Origin: Paenibacillus azoreducens
GTDB taxonomy: Bacteria > Bacillota > Bacilli > Paenibacillales > Paenibacillaceae
NCBI RefSeq assembly: GCF_021654775.1
Contig: NZ_AP025343.1
Span: 1,426,001-1,490,000 of the forward strand
Direction of reading: 5' to 3'
DNA: 64,000 bases
Shown: one piece after another, positions 27,001-35,288 of the stretch
Layout of the letters: every line of letters starts with the position of its first letter
Numbering within the stretch: the stretch's first letter is position 1
Program-made: the position numbers and the translations under genes
The notes under the pieces: generated by a model
Databases searched by the model: none
Told to the model about the DNA's origin: nothing
The model's input: the letters and a program-made list of their open reading frames with translations, nothing else

Positions 27001-27612
27001 ATCACGGTTGAAACGAAGCATTTGGCAAAATACGCCGTGTTTGGTTTTGAGCCGGCAGCATTTACGGATTTGACCGGACATTGGGGAAGCCCGTTTGTGG
27101 ATCGTCTGGCAGGAATGGACGTGATTCGCGGTTACGACGAGCATTTATTCCATCCGGAGGATCAGGTGACGAGAGTACAGTTTGCGGTTATGCTCTCCAA
27201 AGCTCTGGGACTTGCGGTTGACGGGGACAACCTGTCGTTTGCCGACCGGAACCAGATTCCGGCCTGGGCCAAGGCGGATGTGGCGGCGCTTGTGAAAGCC
27301 GGATTGATTAGCGGATATTCAGGCAAGGAAGGCCTGGCTTTTAAACCGGATCAAGTCATCACGAGAGCCGAGATGGCCGTTATGCTGGATAAAGCGCTGC
27401 AGAGCGCGGGTGTGAATGCAGCTGTAAGTGCAAGCCCTGCATTTAGGGATGCGTCGCAGATTCCGGCTTGGGCCGCCGCATCGGTTCAATCTCTTACGGC
27501 AGCCGGGATTATTCAAGGTTACGGGGATCAGACCTTCCGTGCCCAAAGTCATGCGACCAGAGCGGAAGCTGCATCGATGCTGTACAAATGGCTTGAAGCC
27601 ATGAACATTTAA
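24076..27612 (+). CDS. Cell-surface protein: PHP/CehA-type metallohydrolase plus Ig-like domains and three SLH domains
   Basis: 1178 residues from TTG 24076 (AAGGCGGTG upstream). A signal peptide ends near ASASS. From about residue 50 lies a PHP-type metallophosphoesterase domain: GEFHVHTFQSDD (His55), ATANHLR, GFEWDM, ILNHPSR and NSDFHFK. Ig-like modules follow, then a DUF5011-like domain ending AKDAAGNAAAE, a Gly/Pro/Thr linker, and a ZU5-like segment (TIPAGAVQVD ... YAVFGF). SLH domains begin near residues 996, 1055 and 1123, each with an ITRAE-like motif, and bind pyruvylated wall polymer. It is probably an outward-facing phosphoesterase scavenging phosphate; the substrate is unknown. Confidence 0.88.
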   Translation: MLSQKWTRMLLAVPLTLSLFGQGVPAASASSDSSAQAQESPAASGTGRWMSGEFHVHTFQSDDAQTSLKDVLDHAFDKYGFDWIATANHLRSSKRDDKGNDIPGGPIPFSKGAMEYEVPEIKKLQEQGKYAGKMIFSGFEWDMPSHEHVSIGILGNEPNSEATLKAANQFEYLFTNRDASWFDPADVAEWNQQDQRAYTTHADALTAISWLKNKFPQTSYVILNHPSRIVGKYTIADIRDLNNLAPDIVFGMEGMIGGQMEPDRGGYNTPYTSADPLLDPKAKNRSYGGTDYMVAKVGGVWDALLGEGRHFWNFANSDFHFKIRGPYSSGYWPGEYSRNYTWTEGSDMQSILNGLRSGKSFSVYGDLINELDFHAANGGAKADMGGDLQVTEGDDVELTIRFKSPETNHYESPVDSGISGHAVPQVDHVDLIAGDVTGKTEPGTPEYSKDTNDSTKVIATFTSKDWTTDSEGYNVIKYTVKSAEKNQYFRLRGTNLGMNVEGETKDGNPLLDPVTDEADNDTRFNAINDRNYKDLWFYSNPVFVTVAPNDQFAVEAAKSALDLGDLSSVTTDISLPTEGERGTSIQWTSSHPDVIANDGKLGNRPENNILVTLTAEITRGSAKVTKTFLAVVAGMNPATVELHSAMFTADGKPYADGAWTNQSVTASVYADVHEPSTSVTLELSQDGGQTYEPYTANEPLVYEEEGERQLLFRATDETNVQTLLPLKIKIDKTPPVITLIGAETVTLTVGDQYKEQGAKVTDPVGVPEEVVITGEVNTSVSGQYTVLYNAKDAAGNAAAEVKRTVIVKEKDSGMPPAGGGSNAGGGTGNGGSGSVTPTPPTTTSPSTPPPTPSVPEGPKPLPSAQADVSAAHGSTGSIPDVAKWTIPAGAVQVDRQLNVAVVTDSGVPSTGTHKVIGPVVAFTSASGGTLAKPMDLTLHYDPKQLPSSQKPAVYYYNESRHAWVYLGGKVNPDGMITVETKHLAKYAVFGFEPAAFTDLTGHWGSPFVDRLAGMDVIRGYDEHLFHPEDQVTRVQFAVMLSKALGLAVDGDNLSFADRNQIPAWAKADVAALVKAGLISGYSGKEGLAFKPDQVITRAEMAVMLDKALQSAGVNAAVSASPAFRDASQIPAWAAASVQSLTAAGIIQGYGDQTFRAQSHATRAEAASMLYKWLEAMNI

Positions 27613-27629
27613 TTATACGACGTAAAAGA

Positions 27630-27660
27630 GGAAGCCTGCTGATCCTATCAGCAGGCTTCC
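27630..27660. terminator. Strong hairpin after the surface protein
   Basis: GGAAGCCTGCTGAT and ATCAGCAGGCTTCC pair perfectly over 14 bp with a 3-base loop. No T run follows. I see no supportable gene in the remaining stretch up to 27976. Confidence 0.7.
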
Positions 27661-27976
27661 GGCATGATATGCACTGGATTTAAGGCGCTGCCGCTGTGCC
27701 GGATCTTTTTAAGATAATGTTTAATTGGAGCTGAGGCGCAAAGTTTTTTATCTACTCAACAGGTTTCGCAAGCTTCGTTTACATAACCAAGCCTCTTATT
27801 TAACAATCGGAAAACAATTTGTCCATACGATGGAAAGAGAAGGAAGCTCCATTCAAGCTGAGTCGCCGACCGCGCGCAGCTTCCCGCACGCGGTGTGGCG
27901 TTGCATGACGAGGGCCACCGCCAAAAATTGCGGAAAGCATACGGGATAATCGAATCTTACGAAGGAGGCTGCATTT

Positions 27977-28588
27977 ATGCATGGCTTGATGACTAAAGAG
28001 GAATTTTACAAGCGGCTTACCGAACATAAGCGCATCGCCTCGGTCAAAGATCCGCGGCATATCGAGCTCGCTCTGAAACGGCGGAATCAGCTAAGCGGCA
28101 TTTTTTTGTTAATGGGACATATCGGAGTGGTAAAGGGATACGTTAATGTGTTCCAGGAGCACGGACTGCCTGTTTTCATGCATTTGGAGAAAATCGGAGG
28201 TCTCAGCACCGATCACTACGGGCTCGACTATTTGGCCAAAAGCATCCGGCCTTACGGGATCATTTCCACCAAAACCAATGTCGTCAAAAATGCGAAAAAA
28301 ATGGGACTGCTTACCGTCCAGCGTTTTTTTCTCGTCGATAGCGAAGGATTGGACAATATCGCCAAAAGCATTTCGCAAACCGAACCGGATATTATTGAAC
28401 TGATGCCTGCCCGGATCCCGGATATGATCTGCAAAGTGAAGTCTTTTACATCGATCCCGATCATAACGGGCGGGTTATTATATGAGGAATCCCACTGCGA
28501 AGACTGCCTGAACCATGGTGCAACCGCGATCTCTTCCTCGAGGCCGGAGCTGTGGGGCAAGCCGGGGAGAAAGTTGATGCAGATTTAA
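27977..28588 (+). CDS. glpP: Glycerol-3-phosphate-responsive antiterminator GlpP
   Basis: 203 residues behind GAAGGAGG. It is a TIM-barrel-like GlpP protein with IFLLMGHIGVVKGYVN, VFMHLEKIGGL, YGIISTKTNVVKNAKK, QRFFLVDS, IELMPARIPDMI and IITGGLL. In Bacillus, GlpP with glycerol 3-phosphate binds leader RNA and prevents termination before glp genes. Here it is directly followed by a leader terminator and a Ugp-type importer operon rather than glpF/K/D, so that operon is the likely target. Confidence 0.92.
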   Translation: MHGLMTKEEFYKRLTEHKRIASVKDPRHIELALKRRNQLSGIFLLMGHIGVVKGYVNVFQEHGLPVFMHLEKIGGLSTDHYGLDYLAKSIRPYGIISTKTNVVKNAKKMGLLTVQRFFLVDSEGLDNIAKSISQTEPDIIELMPARIPDMICKVKSFTSIPIITGGLLYEESHCEDCLNHGATAISSSRPELWGKPGRKLMQI

Positions 28589-28662
28589 TCTTTTGCCGGA
28601 ATAGTTTTAACACTTGTCCTTTATATTGGTTTTAACAAGTAAATAAAACGGTTGGAGCTTTG

Positions 28663-28722
28663 GAGAAACCTGATCTGCTGCGGGTGTGTGTAGTCACCGG
28701 CAGTACTTCAGGTTTCTTTTTT
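28663..28722 (+). promoter_or_regulatory. Leader terminator/antiterminator of the Ugp-type operon
   Basis: GAAACCTGA (28665) and TCAGGTTTC (28708) pair, followed by T6. The hairpin lies after glpP and 40 bp before the transporter operon, the arrangement of a GlpP-controlled leader. The inner part has further pairing (CTGC/GCAG). Control by GlpP is inference. Confidence 0.7.
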
Positions 28723-28767
28723 GCTGCTTCCGGCCAGATTCTACAAAAATAGGGTGGAGGAATGACT

Positions 28768-30081
28768 GTGTTTAAGAAGAAAATCACGGCTTTTACGCTT
28801 GCGGCTCTGATGGCGGTATCATTGGCAGGTTGCGGTTCAGGCGGTACGGACAACGCTGAAGGCGAAGGAAAGGCTGAAGCTGCCGGATCATCCAAGAAAG
28901 TTGTCATCAAATACTGGTACGCCTACGGGGACAAAATCGAGGAAGCAAAGCTGCACATGGTCAAAACCTTTAACGAATCGCAGGATAAATACGAAGTCGT
29001 AGCCGAACATCAGGGCGGATATGATGATCTTCATGCCAAAGTGCAGGCGGCTTTCGCTGCAGGCAATGCCCCGGCCGTTACGGATCTGGAGATTGCCTCG
29101 ACCGGCGTATTCGCCAATTCCGGCATGCTGGAAGAGCTGACGCCATATGTGGAAAAGGATAAGGATCAGGTGAAGCTGGATGATTTTATTCCGGGTCTGA
29201 TGGGGAATGCCTACGTGAACGGCAAGCTGTATGGGCTTCCTTTTATGCGCAGTACCCCGATTATGTATAAAAACGTGACGATGCTGAAAAATGCCGGGCT
29301 CGATCCCGCCGGTCCAAAAACATGGGAGGAGTTAGAGCAATACTCGCGTGTACTGAAGGAAAAAGGCAAGATTGGCATGACAATTCCGGTGGATATTTGG
29401 TATTACGAAGCGCTTGTTGCGCAAAGCGGCGGCCGCATGCTGAGCGAAGACGGCAAAACGGCTGCGTTCAACGATGCTGCCGGAGTTGCGCCGGTTGAGT
29501 TCTGGAAAAAGCTCTCCAGCGAAGGGCTCATCAAAATGCCTGTCGGCGACGAAGCCGGAGCGACTGCGGGCAAAGACTGGGCGAATCAAATGTCCGCCTT
29601 CAAAATCGGTTCGACTGCGGGCGTAGCTGAAAGCTTGGAAATCGCCAAAGGCAACGGCTTCGAGCTGCAAACGGCATTTATGCCAGCCAACAAGGATTAC
29701 GGCGTTCCGACAGGCGGCTGCCAGTTGGTCATCACATCCAAGAGCAAGCCTGAAGAAAAGGAAGCAGCATGGGAGTTTATTAAATGGATGACTTCCAAGG
29801 AAAACACGATTTACCAGCACAAGCATGTCGGCTATTTGCCAACCCGTACATCCGCTGCGGAAAGCGAAGAGCTTCAAGAGCATTTCAAGCAATTCCCGCA
29901 ATATAAGGTCGCTGTTGACCAACTTCAATATGCAAGACCGCGTCCGATGGAGAACGCTTATCCGGAAGTAGCCAATATTTTGAGCGACGCCATTCAAAAA
30001 GCGATCATCGATCCGAACACTTCACCGCAGGACGCCTTGAATCAAGCGGCAGAGAAAGCAAACAAACTGCTTGCCAAATAA
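28768..30081 (+). CDS. ugpB: Ugp-type ABC transporter substrate-binding lipoprotein
   Basis: 437 residues from GTG 28768; GGAGG is seven bases before it, while ATG 28762 is only one base away. The signal peptide ends VSLAGC with lipid anchor at Cys22. The mature part is a UgpB-like family 1 binding protein (KYWYAYG, GNAPAVTDLEIASTG, FMRSTPIMYKN). Position after glpP supports glycerol 3-phosphate or glycerophosphodiesters as ligand, though sugars cannot be excluded. Confidence 0.85.
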   Translation: MFKKKITAFTLAALMAVSLAGCGSGGTDNAEGEGKAEAAGSSKKVVIKYWYAYGDKIEEAKLHMVKTFNESQDKYEVVAEHQGGYDDLHAKVQAAFAAGNAPAVTDLEIASTGVFANSGMLEELTPYVEKDKDQVKLDDFIPGLMGNAYVNGKLYGLPFMRSTPIMYKNVTMLKNAGLDPAGPKTWEELEQYSRVLKEKGKIGMTIPVDIWYYEALVAQSGGRMLSEDGKTAAFNDAAGVAPVEFWKKLSSEGLIKMPVGDEAGATAGKDWANQMSAFKIGSTAGVAESLEIAKGNGFELQTAFMPANKDYGVPTGGCQLVITSKSKPEEKEAAWEFIKWMTSKENTIYQHKHVGYLPTRTSAAESEELQEHFKQFPQYKVAVDQLQYARPRPMENAYPEVANILSDAIQKAIIDPNTSPQDALNQAAEKANKLLAK

Positions 30082-30114
30082 GAATTTGCGTTCATCCTGA
30101 CATAAGAAAGGATC

Positions 30115-31032
30115 ATGCTCAATATGGCGGTAGACAACTGGCTCGAGGACATCAAGGTTGTTATTTTCGATATGGACGGTACTTTGTATCAGGAAGATAC
30201 CTATATGGAGCGGTATATTCGTTATCTGTTGGAAGGGACAGCGCATGAAGCGGACACGGAGACGGCGGTTGGCATGGGAAAAGCGTTGCGATCCGGAGAG
30301 CAGGTTTTCGGGTTCGGCCACTTTTACCATCTGCAGGATGACCTGCTGGTGATCCGGCTGGAAGACGGATTGGCGCGCGGATATGCATGGGACGGTTCAT
30401 CCGTCCCTGTCCGCAAAAAGGTATACAAGTTCGAATCCATCCCTGCTGCGGATTTGCTGCATATCGGTGATCCATGGGGCATCGTGACCATGTTCAGCCG
30501 CAAATACAAGCTTCCGGAGACGAAGCTGGCTGAAGCTTTTGACAGGGTGCGCAAGGAAATGCTTGCCGCACCCTACCGCTTCGAGATTCACGGTGGTTTG
30601 ATGCAAGCAATAGAACAACTCGGTGTGGAGAAAAAAGTGCTTATGACCAATACGCATTCAGAGTCTGGCGCCGAATTTTTGAATTTTATGCAGATACGCC
30701 ATGTATTTGACGAAATCTACTGCGGGGCGGGAAAGCCGGCGGGATTGGAGAGCTATCTGGCTTCCCTGCTCCGGCAGGGATACAAGGAGTATGAAATTTT
30801 GTCGGTCGGGGATAACCCATGGAATGATCTGCATCCGGTGAAACGGATCGGAGGCCGGACCTGCTTTATTTCCCCGTATCCAAGCCATGATCCCGAAACA
30901 TGGGATTTGCGGCTTGCGACATTGGATGAACTTGAACGGCTCATGCGTGCGATTGCAGAGCGGCAAATGAAGGAGGAAATTGACGATGGCACGGATTCTG
31001 CTGAAGGGAATCTGCAAGGAATTCAAGGATGA
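30115..31032 (+). CDS. HAD-superfamily phosphatase in the Ugp-type operon
   Basis: 305 residues from ATG 30115; ATG 30124 is also possible. HAD motif I is VVIFDMDGTLYQED, motif II the VLMTNTHS region, and the acidic motif IV is LSVGDNPWNDL. It has a large cap domain. The 3' end overlaps ugpC by 47 bp, so it is truly part of the operon. A phosphatase acting on imported glycerol 3-phosphate or a related phosphoester is the simplest guess. Confidence 0.85.
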   Translation: MLNMAVDNWLEDIKVVIFDMDGTLYQEDTYMERYIRYLLEGTAHEADTETAVGMGKALRSGEQVFGFGHFYHLQDDLLVIRLEDGLARGYAWDGSSVPVRKKVYKFESIPAADLLHIGDPWGIVTMFSRKYKLPETKLAEAFDRVRKEMLAAPYRFEIHGGLMQAIEQLGVEKKVLMTNTHSESGAEFLNFMQIRHVFDEIYCGAGKPAGLESYLASLLRQGYKEYEILSVGDNPWNDLHPVKRIGGRTCFISPYPSHDPETWDLRLATLDELERLMRAIAERQMKEEIDDGTDSAEGNLQGIQG

Positions 31033-32059
31033 AACCGTGATTCAGGACTTGAACCTGGAGATCAAGGACGGCTCCTTTACGGTGCTTGTCGGACCGTCGG
31101 GCTGCGGCAAATCGACCACGCTGCGCATGGTCGCCGGACTTGAGAAGCAAAGCGGCGGCGAAATATGGATTGATGATACATGCGTAAACGAAACGCCGCC
31201 CGGGCTGCGGGATGTCGCCATGGTGTTTCAAAATTATGCGCTGTATCCGACCATGACCGTGCGCGGCAATATCGAGTTCGGCCTCAAAAACAGAGGCGTC
31301 CCCCGCAGCGAGCGCGAGAAGCTGGTCAAGGACATTTCGGAAATCGTCGGTCTTGCCCCTTTTCTTGACAAAAAACCGCAGAGCCTGTCCGGCGGGCAGC
31401 GTCAGCGTGTGGCCTTGGCGCGGGCGATGGTCAAAAAGCCGAAAGTATTTATTCTTGACGAACCTTTGTCCAATCTGGACGCGAAGCTGCGCAACCAAAT
31501 GAGAACGGAACTGATCCAGCTGCATAAGCGGCTTGGAACTACGTTTGTATACGTGACCCACGATCAGGTGGAGGCGATGTCGATGGGCGACGAAATCGTC
31601 GTGATGAATAAAGGAGCGATTCAGCAGGCGGATTCCCCGATGACGCTTTACCAGGATCCGGCCAATCTGTTCACGGCCCAATTTATCGGTACGCCAGCGA
31701 TGAACATCATGAACATGAACGAAGTAAAAGGGCTGAACGTCCGTGCGGACCGCCCGGTAAGTTATGTGGGCTTCCGCCCGGAGCAGGCGCTTTTGAACCC
31801 TGACCAGCAGGTGGAAGGACTTGTTCTGAAAGGCGAGATTCTTACCCGCGAAAGCTTGGGGGCGGAAAATATTTATCAAATCCGTTCGGAGGCGGGAACG
31901 TTTTTCGTCAAAACCTTCCTGAAGCCGCTGGAGACCGCGGATGCAGTGAACGTGGCGGTTCCGTATGACCAGCTTTATTATTTCGGATCGGATGGGGACA
32001 GAGTATACGGGGCCATGCTGGAAACCAAACCTTTGGTTGCCGGAGGCGCATTCGTATGA
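30986..32059 (+). CDS. ugpC: ABC transporter ATPase, UgpC/MsmX-like
   Basis: 357 residues from ATG 30986 behind AAGGAGG. Walker A is GPSGCGKST, signature LSGGQRQR, Walker B VFILDEPLSNLD, and switch VTHDQVEAMSMGD. The C-terminal OB-like regulatory domain (about 235-357) includes YVGFRPEQALL. It overlaps the next permease by ATGA. Confidence 0.9.
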   Translation: MARILLKGICKEFKDETVIQDLNLEIKDGSFTVLVGPSGCGKSTTLRMVAGLEKQSGGEIWIDDTCVNETPPGLRDVAMVFQNYALYPTMTVRGNIEFGLKNRGVPRSEREKLVKDISEIVGLAPFLDKKPQSLSGGQRQRVALARAMVKKPKVFILDEPLSNLDAKLRNQMRTELIQLHKRLGTTFVYVTHDQVEAMSMGDEIVVMNKGAIQQADSPMTLYQDPANLFTAQFIGTPAMNIMNMNEVKGLNVRADRPVSYVGFRPEQALLNPDQQVEGLVLKGEILTRESLGAENIYQIRSEAGTFFVKTFLKPLETADAVNVAVPYDQLYYFGSDGDRVYGAMLETKPLVAGGAFV

Positions 32060-32928
32060 CGCTTTGGCATAAGCTTCGCCCCTATAGCATGGTTGCTCCG
32101 GCCATCATTGTTTTTTCGGTGTTTTTCATATATCCGATCTTTTACATGATTTATTTGAGTTTCTTCGATTGGAATTTCGTCAGTCCGACGAAAAGCTTCG
32201 TCGGAATACAAAATTTTGTGGATTTGCTTACCGAACCGGAATTCCGGCAGGTGCTTTCCAATACGACGCTGTACACGATTTTGACGGTAACGTTAACGAC
32301 GGGCTTATCCCTGCTGCTCGCTTTGTGGCTCAACCGCGGGAACTTCTTTTACGGCATCGTGCAGGGCGCCATTTTTAGTCCGCATATCATTTCGCTGGTA
32401 TCCATTTCGCTTTTATGGAGCTGGATCATGGACCCCGAATACGGGCTGCTCAACTGGGTTATCGGGCTGTTTGGCTTTGGAAAGCTGCAGTGGCTCGCCC
32501 ATCCAAGCACATCGCTCATTTCGCTTGTCATCGTTGCCGTTTGGAAGGGGATCGGTTACAACACGCTTGTGTTTATCGCCGGCCTGCAGAGCATTCCCGC
32601 AGATATTTACGAGGCGGCTTCCCTGGACCGCTCCCGGCCTTGGACGACGTTTACCAAGCTGATTCTGCCGATGTTGTCGCCGACGATTTTTTTCCTGGTG
32701 ATCATCAACATGATCGGGTCGTTCCAGGTGTTTGAGACGATCGCCATCATGACCCAGGGCGGTCCGGTCAATTCGACGAATACGCTCGTGTACTACATTT
32801 ACCAATACGGCTTCCGGTTCTTTAAGATCGGCTATGCCTCTGCCGCAGGCGTAATCCTGCTGGTGATCGTGGGCATTCTGACCATCATTTATTTCAAACT
32901 GCTGTCGAACCGGGTTCATTACCGCTAA
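32056..32928 (+). CDS. ugpA: ABC transporter permease, UgpA-like
   Basis: 290 residues with six membrane segments and the EAA loop YEAASLDRSRPWTTFTKLILP. The N-terminus carries the IYPIFYMIYLSFFDW segment of MalF-type permeases. It is coupled to ugpC by a 4-bp overlap. Confidence 0.9.
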   Translation: MTLWHKLRPYSMVAPAIIVFSVFFIYPIFYMIYLSFFDWNFVSPTKSFVGIQNFVDLLTEPEFRQVLSNTTLYTILTVTLTTGLSLLLALWLNRGNFFYGIVQGAIFSPHIISLVSISLLWSWIMDPEYGLLNWVIGLFGFGKLQWLAHPSTSLISLVIVAVWKGIGYNTLVFIAGLQSIPADIYEAASLDRSRPWTTFTKLILPMLSPTIFFLVIINMIGSFQVFETIAIMTQGGPVNSTNTLVYYIYQYGFRFFKIGYASAAGVILLVIVGILTIIYFKLLSNRVHYR

Positions 32929-32946
32929 GAAAAAGAGGTGAAACGC

Positions 32947-33867
32947 TTGAAAGCCGCAAACCGTGCCATCGAAGGCGGTCCCGTCGGGACTGCCGCCGGC
33001 AATCCGCTTAATGGAGTCCGGACGAAACAAGCTAGCCTGCGAAAAGCCATGACCCTCATTCTCCGTCTTGTCAATGCGGCAGGGCTGCTGCTGCTGGTGC
33101 TGATTTTCGCGATGCCTTTTGTCTGGATGTTGTCCACCTCCCTGAAAACATTGCCGGAGACGATGATTTTCCCGCCGGAGTGGATTCCGCGTCATCCCGT
33201 CTGGAAAAACTACATCGATGCCTGGAATACGGGACCGTTCCTGCATTATATAATGAACAGCGTCATCATTTCCGTAAGCATCCTGGTTCTGCAAATGCTG
33301 ACGATTATACCGGCTTCCTATGCGTTTGCGAGATATAAGTTTGCTGGATCGGGCTTTTTGTTCGGCGTCGTCATGGTGACGCTGATGATTCCGGAGCAGC
33401 TTATTTTCCTGCCTGTTTATTTGGAGCTCAGCACCTTCAAGCTGCTGAATACCCATCTGGGACTCATTTTGCCATTCGCTTCAAGCGCCTTCGGCATCTT
33501 CCTGCTGCGGCAGGCTTTCCGGCAAATCTCGGATGAACTGCTGGAAGCAGCCAGACTCGATCAGGCGAAGGAATGGAAAATCATCGTTCGGATTATGGTG
33601 CCGATGGTAAAGCCGGTGCTTGTCACCTTCGCTTTGTTCAGCTTCATCGCCCATTGGAATGATTATTTCTGGCCGCTGGTGATGACGACAAACGACGTCG
33701 CCAGAACGCTGCCGATCGGCATTGCGAAAATCCGCGAGGTCGAAGGCGTGGGAACATGGAATATTTTGATGGCGGGGAATTTGATTCTCGTAGCGCCGAT
33801 TTTGGCTGTGTTTTCCCTATCGCAGCGCCATATCATTAAGGCGTTTGTGTATAATGGCGTAAAATAA
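32947..33867 (+). CDS. ugpE: ABC transporter permease, UgpE-like
   Basis: 306 residues from TTG 32947, six bases after GAGGTG; GTG 32938 lies inside that site. After a hydrophilic N-terminus of about 35 residues come the membrane segments. The EAA loop is LEAARLDQAKEWKIIVRIMVP. It completes the importer and a terminator follows. Confidence 0.9.
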   Translation: MKAANRAIEGGPVGTAAGNPLNGVRTKQASLRKAMTLILRLVNAAGLLLLVLIFAMPFVWMLSTSLKTLPETMIFPPEWIPRHPVWKNYIDAWNTGPFLHYIMNSVIISVSILVLQMLTIIPASYAFARYKFAGSGFLFGVVMVTLMIPEQLIFLPVYLELSTFKLLNTHLGLILPFASSAFGIFLLRQAFRQISDELLEAARLDQAKEWKIIVRIMVPMVKPVLVTFALFSFIAHWNDYFWPLVMTTNDVARTLPIGIAKIREVEGVGTWNILMAGNLILVAPILAVFSLSQRHIIKAFVYNGVK

Positions 33868-33879
33868 TTCGGATAAGGG

Positions 33880-33926
33880 AAAAGCTGCTTTATCGTCTGC
33901 TCATGGCGGCATGGAGCAGCTTTTTT
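33880..33926 (+). terminator. Terminator of the Ugp-type operon
   Basis: AAAGCTGCT and AGCAGCTTT pair around a loop with its own GCCGCC-like fold; T6 follows. Confidence 0.8.
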
Positions 33927-33989
33927 GCTGTCGAATGATTCAATTCTCAGGTGGAATTATTCAAAGTGCGCGTCCTTTTTCGATGTTGG

Positions 33990-34078
33990 GTTAGACTCTA
34001 GTGTATGTGGAAAATTGGTTGAACTCTAGTGTGTGTGTATGAAAATTGGGTTAGACTCTAGTGTATGGAAAAGTATGG
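33990..34078. repeat. Three-copy ~30-bp tandem repeat
   Basis: Units start TTAGACTCTAGTGTATG, TTGAACTCTAGTGTGTG and TTAGACTCTAGTGTATG, each ending in a GAAAATTGG-like tail. The region is non-coding. Confidence 0.75.
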
Positions 34079-34174
34079 TGAGTAGCTTCATTTCACGCTC
34101 TGTATTTGGCTGGAAGGCGAGCCGTTGTGGATTCCAATTGTCTGAAATATTGAATTGTTGCGAAGTAGAGCGCG

Positions 34175-34312
34175 AAATTGTTGCGATAGTGCATCAATTT
34201 GACCATGAACCGCTTGGTTATGCTCAAAAAGTGGGAAAAACCTGCACTTTTGCAGGTTTTTCATCCATAACAAACTTAAGTGCCCAAAATAGATGTATTT
34301 TCGCAACAATTT
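34175..34312. repeat. 138-bp element with 12-bp terminal inverted repeats
   Basis: AAATTGTTGCGA at the left matches TCGCAACAATTT at the right perfectly. Near the middle is the hairpin AAAAACCTGCA/TGCAGGTTTTT. A further half-copy, TGAATTGTTGCGA, sits just upstream. This is MITE-like. Confidence 0.7.
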
Positions 34313-34463
34313 CCAAAGCGAGCCACCAATCGTTTATATTCGAGATTTTGCAAAAATCCAATAAGCGACTTTCAAGAATCAATTTCATCATGTCACTAAT
34401 CAAATACCCTAATTTATTATGAAAGGTTTATTCAAGCAATATGTAGAACACGACTGCAAAACT

Positions 34464-34688
34464 CTAACGGACACCTCGGCCGCTATTGAGAGCAATTTCG
34501 ACCATTTTGATTTCTAACGGACACAGATGCTGCTATTTGGTGAAAAATTCTCTTTTGGCGGTGTTTTGAGGCAATTAAGCGCTGTGGTGTCCGTTAGGAT
34601 TTAAAAACGGCTGTTTTTAGCCACTTAGCGGCCGTGGTGTCCGTTAGCCGCCGTGGTGTCCGTTAGCGGCCGAGGTGGTGTCCGTTAG
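34464..34688. repeat. Cluster of CTAACGGACAC / GTGTCCGTTAG repeats
   Basis: Six copies of the 11-base word occur, two in one orientation followed by four in the other. Several are bordered by GCGGCCG-like bases. It recalls the CTAACGAAAC cluster at 23.6 kb in word shape and layout. Confidence 0.75.
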
Positions 34689-34950
34689 GGCTATTTTCGT
34701 GTTAGTTCGTCTATGTATTCTTCCCGGGAGCGTCTGGAATCGAATTTTGCAAAATCTGATTCAAAAACAAATATGTCCCTTCAACGGTATTCCATTAAAG
34801 CTTAAGATGCGCATAGCTGCATCTGCCAGGCCGTGGGAAAGTCCGGAAGACTTTTGGAAACTTCCATTTTTATGTGGTGGCTTTTAAAACAAAGATCGAT
34901 TTAAACGATTCTCATGACCCCATTGTTGAGGCAATGTAGGCAAATCTTAA

Positions 34951-34976
34951 CCCCCTGCAAAAAACAGGGGGTTTTT
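34951..34976 (+). terminator. Hairpin with T tract in gene-poor region
   Basis: CCCCCTG and CAGGGGG pair, followed by T5. No supportable gene precedes it, so it may belong to a decayed gene. Between 34700 and 35240 I see nothing else. Confidence 0.65.
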
Positions 34977-35240
34977 CAGCAGCCTGGATATAGATCCAGC
35001 TTTTTTACGTATTGATATGTTCGCCAGTCCGGCGAGCTGGGGATAATGAAACACGGTGCCGGGGACCGTATACGTTCAGAGTTCGCACTTGAAGCGGCAC
35101 TTGATAAAGGTGCATCGCTATTTCCTCCCGTCTGGCCGTCATTGTTACATTAGCCTATTCGGCAGCGGGTATTTACGCGACATGTTGCTGAACGGTCAGA
35201 TTTGTCAGTTGAAGCTCCAGCGGGCAGAATCGATAAAATG

Positions 35241-35272
35241 AAAAGGACCCCCCCGGCAATCCGGGGAAGTCC
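35241..35272 (-). terminator. Terminator of the small secreted protein gene
   Basis: On the minus strand GGACTTCCCCGG and CCGGGGGGGTCC pair and are followed by T4. It lies 17 bp beyond the stop codon. Confidence 0.75.
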
Positions 35273-35288
35273 AGCTACTAATCAAACT

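Noticed and set aside
27725..27949. 74-aa frame before glpP
   Set aside because: No ribosome binding site, no family resemblance, odd composition.
34033..34422. 129-aa frame in the repeat-rich region
   Set aside because: It runs across the 30-bp tandem and the 138-bp inverted-repeat element and has no ribosome binding site.
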